A stretch of 64,000 nt of DNA from Plasmodium coatneyi (lineage: Eukaryota > Apicomplexa > Aconoidasida > Haemosporida > Plasmodiidae): assembly GCF_001680005.1 (NCBI RefSeq), contig NC_033567.1, positions 3,410,001-3,474,000 on the forward strand. The letters run 5' to 3'. The notes below the pieces were generated by a model that was given only the letters and a program-made list of their open reading frames with translations, was not told the origin of the DNA and searched no databases. Made by a program: the position numbers and the translations under genes. Position 1 is the stretch's first letter. Every line of letters begins with the position of its first letter. This document shows, piece after piece, positions 33,178 to 41,934 of the stretch.

Positions 33178-35778
33178 TTACATGTTCTGATAACTAATAT
33201 TTCTTGACCTCTGCCTCCGTTGCCCTTGCGCACTCCCTGTTCTTACAGATTGTACATCATACTCTATTGAACCTATTGTTGAACCTTCTGTAGAATACTC
33301 TGTCCGATAATCGGTAGAAGTTTCTGTTAAATCGTCAATGTTGTGTCTATTTGTTCTTTTTTTCATTTTTCCTTTAGAAAATTTGTTACGTATTCCAGAA
33401 AATAAATTGGTATACTAAGAAAGAAAAGAAAAAATGGAATGGAAGAAGGAAATAGGAGCATATGTGTACCACACATGTATATATATAACAATGCAACACA
33501 TTGTTCCTCATACCTACCATCCATAGGGGAATATATTAATAAATTTTATTATTCATATTTTTAATTGTAATGGACAATTGTATGTACTTACTTTATAAAA
33601 TAAGGAAGCAATTAATGGAAAAGCTACTGCTGCTGCAGCTCCAGAAGAGATGGTTGCAGTGGTAGGAAAGGTGGAGATGCTGTCCACTTTTGGGGATGTC
33701 CCCGTCACTTGGGACTGTAATTGTCCACTTGAAGCTGCCCCTGCGGTCGGTGCTGCAGATACTGGAGCGGGTGCTGGTGCTTTTTCCTCTGGGACAGGTT
33801 TCTTTGGTACTTCAGTAACTTTGGCAGGTGGTACGTCCTCAACTTCTGAACCACTTGCTTCTAAAAAGTGAATAATAAAAAATATGTAAAATATAATTAA
33901 AAAAAATACCTACCTCAGGGGGATAGAGGTACATGTATACCATATGTACCATGTATACCATGTACAATGTTTAGGGAAGTTCTTACTATTCCATCTGCTG
34001 AAGTTTAGAATGTTGTTTCGCTCTTACCTAATTCTTGCTCCTTACTTACTTCTGCACGTGGGAGTGATTCAGATGATGCAGTTACTGTGTTGCACTCTAA
34101 TTCCTGCGGCTCTCCGAATTCGCTGCCTGCCTTCTCTTTCTCACTTTCAAATTTTTTGCAATATTCATCTCCGCCCTCGGTTTTGCAAGTTGAAGTTAAT
34201 GTTGAATATGTTGATTCAGCTTCCGTGAAGGACTCTTTCCATTTCCCCCCCTTGCAATATTCACTACACTTCGCTTCCCTCAATATAGTCGTATAGTTAT
34301 AGTACCAATCAAATAGTATTTTAGCCTGTGGGAACCTGACTTTGATAATATTAGGGTATAAATTATTGCACTTCCCTTTAGGTACATTGTTAAATGGATA
34401 TTCCTCCAGTGCTTTGTAAACTTCTTTCATGAACATTGAGATAGAGCCATTTATCAATTTCCCCCTTATTCTGTCTCCAAGCCAATAATAGAACAAATGA
34501 CACCATTTACCACTGGTGTAGGTCTTCTCCATTGTGCATGCGTAACGGTAGTTCTTTATAACCTTAGTGGCATCGTCCTTATTATTGGTGTAGTTCTTTA
34601 ATGCCCGTTCTACACCACTCGCTGCTGCTCCCCCGTAATCTTGTTCACCGCGCCCTAGAGGATATTCGATTCCCTTCTCAAACATAGTGTACATTGAATC
34701 TGAGGGTAATGTAACTGAGTGCCCATCCTGAAAGTATATAGAATTGTGTGGAATAGAAGGGTATATATATTTCTATACGAAAATATATTATTCCACTAAA
34801 CTATGAATACAGTGTTATACTCATAATTTTTATTTATTTTAAGTAAGAGATGACCAACCTGTGGTGATTCTGCTGCTGTGGCAGGTTTGACACTACCACC
34901 AGGAGTACATTTCAGTGGTTGCGGTTCCGGATATTTTACCTTCTTCCCAGTTTTCCCCTCAAATTCGTTACAATATGGATCTCCACCTCTTCCTCGGCAA
35001 TATTTACTAACCTCCGTATATTTTGCTTGGGCTTTACTGTAGGAAGTATCACATTGATTATTATTACTGCAATAATTGCGACACTCCCCTTCTTTCTTCC
35101 TTAGCTCCTTATAGTTATAGTTGTAATCAAATAGTATTTTAGCCTTTTGGAAAAGGTCGTCGTCAATACCTTGATATGGATTACCATACTTAGATGTATG
35201 ATCGAATTCTGTAAGCTTCTCATATATTGTCTTCATAATCATTGAGAATTTTACGGTCCCCTTCCATTCTGCCTCTCTTACCTTATCACCTAACCAATAA
35301 TAAAAGAAATAAGGAAGATCCTCATCGCCCAAAGTATTCAACCACTCCCCCCTTCCTCCTCCATTACATAGGTTACAGTAGTTATTTGCAATTTTAGTTG
35401 CCAAATCCCAATTTTGCCCTTTGTAGGACGATAATGAGTTCTTCACTCCTTCTTCCAGTTCACTGGGGTTCTTCCGTACTTTCCCTCGGAATGTACAACC
35501 TCTTATTCCTTCCCCCTTGTCTAAGGTTTCGTATATTTTTTCTGAAGGTAATTTATTTGTACCTGCTCCCTCCTAAAATTGTAAAATTGAAATATGTGTG
35601 CACATATCCGATCACATTACTTCCTACTATATGATATACATGCGGGACATATGCATATATATATATGTGTACACACATATATACTACTATGTGTATATAT
35701 ACACATTTTTTTTTTTTCCACATAGTGGAAATGTGAATGAATTGTATTGGTTGTATTATCAAATTTCTGCCTTACCAT
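33178..35778 (-). CDS. kir: KIR variant antigen 4a, two Cys-rich domains plus a titin PEVK-like exon
   Basis: Five predicted exons, 640 aa: exon 1 35776-35778 (ATG only, donor GTAAGG), exon 2 34859-35572, exon 3 34028-34727, exon 4 33592-33860, exon 5 33178-33414. Domain A: L-P-S-E-K-I-Y and F-F-Y-Y-W-L-G-D. Domain B: L-P-S-D-S-M-Y and C-H-L-F-Y-Y-W-L-G-D. Exon 4 is joined in the same split-codon phase as the collagen-like exon of 2a. It encodes VPPAKVTEVPKKPVPEEK and an A-P-A-P-A-P run (residues about 482-505), a Thr/Ser linker, then the membrane segment (about 540-561). Exon 5 is the tail ending N-I-S-Y-Q-N-M. Order, phase and intron positions match 2a, so the two are paralogues that differ in the stalk exon. 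Confidence 0.88.
33763..33834 (-). other. Titin PEVK-like segment in KIR 4a
   Basis: Translates to VPPAKVTEVPKKPVPEEK, followed by A-P-A-P-A-P. From memory, the PEVK region of vertebrate titin consists of ~28-residue repeats of the form P-P-A-K-V-P-E-V-P-K-K-P-V-P-E-E-K-V/A-P. The segment is extracellular in KIR topology, in the same exon slot as the collagen-like segment of 2a. Confidence 0.85.
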
Positions 35779-36830
35779 TGCTTAGGTATATCCTCAATAT
35801 ATAATTAATTTATGTTAAAGATAGTGTTCATGTTCTCATGTAGTTTGGAAATACATATCCCAGTTCTAATTGATTTATGATGATTATGAAATGAGTAGGT
35901 ATTGAAATTTTTATTTTTCCCTTCCCTCACAGTACACATTGGTCAACATTTCAAAAAATGATAATCCACCATCTACATGCATTGAAATCATCATGCGCAT
36001 ATTTAAATGTAAAAATAGCAATGAACACACACAGGAGGTAAAAAAGTAAAAAAATTGAAGAACGAGCTCTTCTCCCCTCCTCCCCCCCTTTACTACATTC
36101 ACCTTCATTATATATTACTGAATTCTGCAAAATTGCGCATAAGAATATAATGCAGTATGCACTAATTCTTCTCTTCCATTCATGATCATTCAACAATAAT
36201 AATTTCTCCTCTTACTTTTATTCCTTCTTCAGATAAGTACACTACAAAAAACTTATTCAAACATGAGGTGTGTATATCATATTATCTAAGCTTCCCTTTC
36301 CCTTTTTAGTGCACATTTAAGTTCATCCTTCTTTACCTACCCCTTCCTTTTTCTTTCGTTCCATCCTAATATGTACAACCTGAATATTTTTATTTATATG
36401 TGTGTAACGTGTACATTACATTAATGGAAGTTACTCCATTCCCACTTTCATCTAATGTTGTATTTTTAAGCGTATATGTGCCTCATTCTTCCTAAACGTA
36501 CTTCTTTCCTTTCTTTTTTCTTTCTGTTTTCTTTTTTTTCTTTGCATACATTCTCTTTTCCTTTTTTCTCTTTTTTTTTTTTTTATTACACCCTTCGGGT
36601 GTAATACCCCCCCCCCCCCTGGGGTTCCTAAAGTAGCAGCCCATATCATGGGTCATTATACTAGAAAGACCCTTCATTATAACACCCCTAAGCCATCATA
36701 CTAACATCCCGAAACCATCATTCAAACAACACTAACAGAACATTCCCTCCAGCAACCACCCCCAACAATCTTCCTTCCAACCCTAACAACCTCCCTTCCA
36801 CCTACCACCACCCTAACAACCCATCCTTCT
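35779..36830. other. Spacer between KIR 4a and 4b (homologous to 12.78-14.0 kb)
   Basis: No gene. Same motif order as the module-2 spacer but shorter, and without the 2-TM gene. It contains a TTTTTCTTT tract, a 10-bp-arm hairpin followed by a poly-C run (36,584-36,620), and the CCTAACAACC/CTTCCTTCC minisatellite that runs to the stop codon of 4b. Confidence 0.7.
36584..36620. repeat. Short perfect hairpin followed by poly-C
   Basis: Arms 36584-36593 and 36597-36606 (TATTACACCC and its complement) with a 3-nt TTC loop, followed at once by a C run to about 36,620. The module-2 equivalent near 13,580-13,606 keeps TACACCCTTC and the C run but not the second arm. Confidence 0.85.
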
Positions 36831-38834
36831 TCATCTGGAGGATGAGGTATATGGGATTGAATATTCTGATGAACCAAGTGTTGAGAAACCTTCTATAGAA
36901 GTAACATCGTCTTCGTAGTGATCATCAAAATCATTAAATTCTCTCCTAATGGAGGACCTTTTACTTCTGCTTCCTCCAGAAGAGGAGTTATTTCCCTTAA
37001 GGAAGAAGAGGTGTGATTTGTACTTGTAAAAAAAGTATGCCAATGCAGGAAGTCCTATTGCGGCAAGTCCACCTGGCACAGCAACAGGAACGATACCACG
37101 AAGAACATCTGCTTCTTCCCCTTCTTTTCTGTGACTACCACCACCGTCACTCCCTCCTTTTCCTTCTCCACCAGAGACATCATCCACTAAATCAGTACAT
37201 GCTAATTTGGACAGTTTGTCCCCTTCGCAGTATTGCTTATACTTGTTCTCATAGCCTGTGCAATATGATTTATCACTATGTCCCTCCCCTCCTGTGCAAT
37301 CTGTGAACATATACCTGCATGCTGAGCACATGCCATCCAAATAATCGTCTTCACTATCACCACAGGAATACTCATCGGACCTTAATTGACTTTGCCCAGT
37401 TGGACAGTCTTTGGAGAAATCAAATAATACTTTCATTCGGGTAAAAATTTGTTGGCTAATACCCTCGTATATATTGGTGCACCCATTACTAATACCCAAA
37501 CTTATCAGTTTATCATAGACTGCACTCATGACATCCGGAAATTTATTATCATTAACTAACATGCCAGATAATGTATCCCCTGTCCAATAATATAAATAAT
37601 TACAACGTTCACCTTCAGGCATAATGTTATTATCCTTCTTGAATGCGCTACACCAGCCATTTACTATCTGTTCGGCACATTTTTCTGTATTGGGATATGT
37701 TTCTAATGCACTCTTCATTCCTGCGGTTTGAATATTACCATTACAACTATTAGTAGCCTTATTGAGTTCACAGTATACTCTTTCCGAGGGTAACTTTTTC
37801 TTTTGGCAATCCTCCTATAAAATGTAAATAAAAGGGGAGGAGGGTACATATATATATGCATATGTACACTTCCTACCTGTTTCTTTCATTATACTTGAAG
37901 TTTTATTTGTACATTATGTAATTATACACCTTAAATAAGAAGGAGCGTATAGTAACTGTTGTTCCATTTCTTACCGTTAGTCTAGTTCTCCGTAGTGCCT
38001 CTGGAGCACACTCCAATTCCTGTGGTTCCGCATATTGCACGTCCCCCTTAGTGTCCTTCTTGAAATCTGCACAATATGTATTGCTAGTAGTGTCTCCCTC
38101 ACACATAGTAATTAATTCCTTGTATGCCTTTTCAGCTTCCCTCCGTTCTTCGTCTAATTTTGATTTCCAGGGGCAGGAGTCAGCCTCCCGTGACTCCTGT
38201 GCCTGCTGACTCAGCCCTAATATTTTGAAGTCGTAGTCATAGTCGTGCAGTTTTTTTCTTCGGATGAAAATATCCCAGCTTATATCAGGATATATATTAG
38301 TATACCCACTTCCATGTTTATCTTCGGGCAGTTTACTGTAAATTGTTTTCATGGCCGCATGGAAATCATGATTACCCAGGGGTCCCTTTATTTTTTCACC
38401 TAACCAATAATAAAAGAAGTGCCAAGGTATGAGACCCGATGGTTCCCCAACTTCCCACATTTTATATGCACGACACCATGCTTTTGTAATTTTACTGGCA
38501 AAGTTCTCCTCTTTAATTCCTTGTTTCCTTATTTCGGGCCCTATCCTGTCATTCAGATTTCTCCCGTAATCTTCTTGGCGCGATCCTTCGAGACACGGCT
38601 GACCGCCCTTTTTATCTAATTCATCGTACATATCCTCTGAGGGTAGTGTAACAGGATCTGCCTGCTAAAAGGTATATTGGGACGAAATATCATATAACAA
38701 TGAATGTTCCCATAGTCTATATTACTGTAAGTGTAAATTACTCTACACACACTCCATCGTTAACGGTAAGCCCAGAAGGGTAGGATAATTTTTTCTTTCC
38801 GTCAACTTCTCCTCTTCTCTCTTACTGGCGACAT
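36831..38834 (-). CDS. kir: KIR variant antigen 4b, two Cys-rich domains plus CD99 juxtamembrane-like segment
   Basis: Predicted 560 aa: exon 1 38826-38834 (M-S-P, donor GTAAGA), exon 2 37975-38664 (L-P-S-E-D-M-Y, F-F-Y-Y-W-L-G-E), exon 3 36831-37814 (L-P-S-E-R-V-Y, C-N-Y-L-Y-Y-W-T-G-D). Exon 3 and the intron before it are almost identical to 2b. The CD99-like stretch VSGGEGKGGSDGGGSHRKEG, then E-E-A-D, is at about 37,104-37,182; here the A-D after E-E agrees with CD99 better than in 2b. The tail is fused to the membrane segment without an intron and diverges from 2b after F-Y-K-Y-K-S, ending Y-S-I-P-Y-T-S-S-S-R. A poly-acidic tail patch (D-D-H-Y-E-D-D) is present. Confidence 0.9.
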
Positions 38835-39020
38835 TTTACTTTGTAGTGGTATATCTTCCCCTATATATTATATATATTATGTTAAAACTTCTTATATATT
38901 TATATGTAAGGTATGTTCAGCAACTTCCCTGCTTCTAATAAAAATTTCAGTATGTACAGTTCATTCACATTATTTTATTATAAAAAAAAATTTTTAAAAG
39001 TTGTGAACAATCATTGTGCA

Positions 39021-39052
<32 letters not shown>

Positions 39053-39574
39053 TAGTTTTTCCACCTTTCTAAAATATGCTTATTCTTCTATGTCAAGTAA
39101 GGGGCCTGCTCCCATAAGGAAGATACAGAAAGAGTTCAAAATAGAAAATTCCATTATGCATAGAAAGAAATACATAAGAAATCCTGTAATAATATTCTGC
39201 AGTACACCTTCCCCCATTCCTCCATGATCCTAAAATAATAACAAATTTTCGTTCGTCCTTTTCCCTTCTATTTAATTTTTTTAAATTAATCCATCCTAAA
39301 TAAAAATTTCATATAAAATGAATATTAAACCAGACGAATCCTCCCATTCCATCATCCTAGCATATATTCCATTCTCCATATGTATGTCATATGATTGTCC
39401 TTTTATTTCGCCTTCCCTCCTGTTCTATATGAACAGTGAAGTGTTAAAAGAGTTCAGGAGATTAAAACTACTTAAGAAATTGAAAGAAGTCTTATAGCGT
39501 TCATGATTATACCGCAGTCTTATTATTTGAAGTTCGCAAAGGTCAAAATTGCTTGAGGATATTTTGAATAGTAT
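38835..39574. other. Upstream region of KIR 4b, up to the ITS
   Basis: No gene. It holds an (AT)n(AG)n microsatellite at 39,022-39,052. The 104-codon ORF across this microsatellite has no recognisable domain and is not called. Confidence 0.5.
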
Positions 39575-40818
39575 ACATAGTTCAGGGATTCAGGGTTCAG
39601 CGCGCAGGTTTCAATCTTCTTGGTTCAAGGTTCAGGGTTATGGTTGCAGATTTCCGTGTTCAGGGTTCACGGCTTAGGGTTCTGGGTTTACGGTTTAGGC
39701 TTTAGGGTTAAGGGTTTATTGTTTAGACATTAAGGTTTAGAGGTTAGGGTTTACGGTTCAGCGTTTTGACATTGAAGTTTAGGGTTTTGGGTTTTGTATT
39801 TATTGTTTAGGATTCAATCCTCTCGGTTGAATGTTTCGGTTCATGAGCTTTAGCGTGAAGAGCTTAGGATTTAGTGTTTAGAATTCAGAAATCAAGGTTG
39901 TGGTTTTAGTTTTCCGGGTTTAGGTTCAGGGATTAGGATTCAGGGTTTATGGTTCAGGGATTAGGATTCACGTTTTAGGTTTTGGGGGTTTTCGTTTTGG
40001 GTTTTGGGTTTTGGACTTAGGGTTAAGGGTTTAGGGTTCAGTATTTAGGGTTCAGCGTTTATGGTTCCGGGTTTAGGGTTTTATACTTAGTTTTAGTTCT
40101 CAGGGTTTAGGATGTGGTCTAGAGTTTAGGATTTGTTTTAATGTTTAGCGCCTAGGGCTCGGGGCTTAAGTTTTAGGGTTCAGGGCTTATGTTTTAGGGT
40201 TCAGTTCTTATTTTTTTTCAGTTTAGTCATTAGGGCTTAAGCTTAGAATTTAGGTCTTTGGGCAAAACTATCTCATATCCAGAACATAGATGCAAGCATT
40301 AACTGCTAGCTCCTAAACCCTGAACTCTGAACGATAAGCTGTCAACCCTAAAGCATGCACCCTAAAAGCTGAAACTCGCTCCTACGCCCAGAATCCTAAG
40401 CTCTAAACTCTAAACCCTGAACCCTAAACCCTCAACCCTAAACCCTAAAGCCCAAAAACCTAAGCTTTAAAACACTGAATCCCTAAACATCGAAAGGCTA
40501 AACCCTAAATACTTAAACTCAAAACCTCTAAACCCTGAATCTCAAACCCTGAACCCTAACCCCTAAAACCCTAAGTCCTGAAACCTAAGCCCTGAACCCT
40601 AAGCCCTGAACCCTAAGACCTGAACCCTAAACACTGAACCCTAAGCCCTGAACCCTCAGCCCTGAATCCTAAACCCTAAACACTAAACCCTAAAGCCTGA
40701 AGCCTAAACCGTGAATGCTAAAGCGTGAATGCTAAAGCGTGAATCCTAAAACGTGAATCCTAAAGCGTGAATCCTAAAGCGTGAATCCTAGAACCTAAAA
40801 GCTAAACCCTGAACTCTT
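39575..40818. repeat. Interstitial telomere-like block, module 4 (head-to-head)
   Basis: The G-rich form (GGGTTTAGGGTTCAG) is at about 39,580-40,255 and the C-rich form (CCCTAAACCCTGAA) at about 40,310-40,815, with a ~50 bp spacer. Near the right end a 14-bp unit, CCTAAAGCGTGAAT, is repeated about six times (40,715-40,790), more regular than the rest. Confidence 0.92.
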
Positions 40819-41934
40819 CTAAATCTCCCTGATCCTCTAAAATCTAATGAATTAGGAGGGGAAAATGTATTAATGCATATAGAATGGAATATAATTTGGG
40901 AGGGAGAAATTCTCAATTAATATAGTGCACATTCCATATACAAATGAATTACTTAGAATATATCTAGGAAGAAGGTGAAAAGATGAATGAAGTGAATTCT
41001 GGAGTATAGTATAGCTTAGAAGGAGTAAGGTAGAATGTTTAAGGTAATATATTATGTATGTTCCGTTTAAGCTGTTGATGTGTAATTCTATGGAATAGGA
41101 ATAAAGGGTAAATGAGGGGGGATAAATGTGTGCAATATTATTATAACAAAACATCATAAGGGGGAGATGGAACAGAAAAAATGCTTCCCACAAACTAGTA
41201 TGGGAATGTACACACAAAATGTTCAGTTTTTTAAAGAGAAAATATAAAAATAATATATATCATTGCATTATGTACTTCCTTTTTTTCTCTATGCTTGTAT
41301 TATGTTTAGTATTGTGAATGCACATACCTTATTTACTGAGCATATAAATGAATATATGCACAAGTAAGAAAAGTAATGTAGGAGCAATAAGTTATATATA
41401 TGAACTGCTGAATACAAGTGTTAATCAATTTTAACAATCTCCCTTTACAGCACTATGGAAGCATAAATAGGAAGGTACGAGGGAGAAATTTTCTGTTATA
41501 GGAAGTTACGTTCCCATGAACGAAATATAAATGTAGAGGGAAGTAAAAATGTATAATATATAATGCTTTGAATAAACAAGTGTAAACAAGGATAAACAAG
41601 TACAATTTGCAATCCAATAATATAACACATAGATGGGAAATGATATAAAACGTGCATACGAGGAAATAAAAAAAAGGCGTGTATATAGGAAGTTGAATTT
41701 GATTTGTTTCTCCCGTCATCCATATAATGTATAAGGGTTTCATATATTTAAAAATATATTCCTATTTCTTGAAAGTTGAACAGTGCATAGAGTTAGAAGG
41801 AATAGGAACCTAATGAGCCTATATAATTACTATCTTGTGCAAGAATCTATCATATATAAATGTTCAACTTGAATGCATAAGGAATGCACATTTTAATATA
41901 GATCCCGTATAATCAGAAATATATATGAATCATA
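40819..41934. other. Upstream region of KIR 4c
   Basis: AT-rich, no convincing gene. ORFs on the minus strand (for example 40,870-41,217 and 41,453-41,743) show no domain, start context or splice structure that I recognise. Confidence 0.5.
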
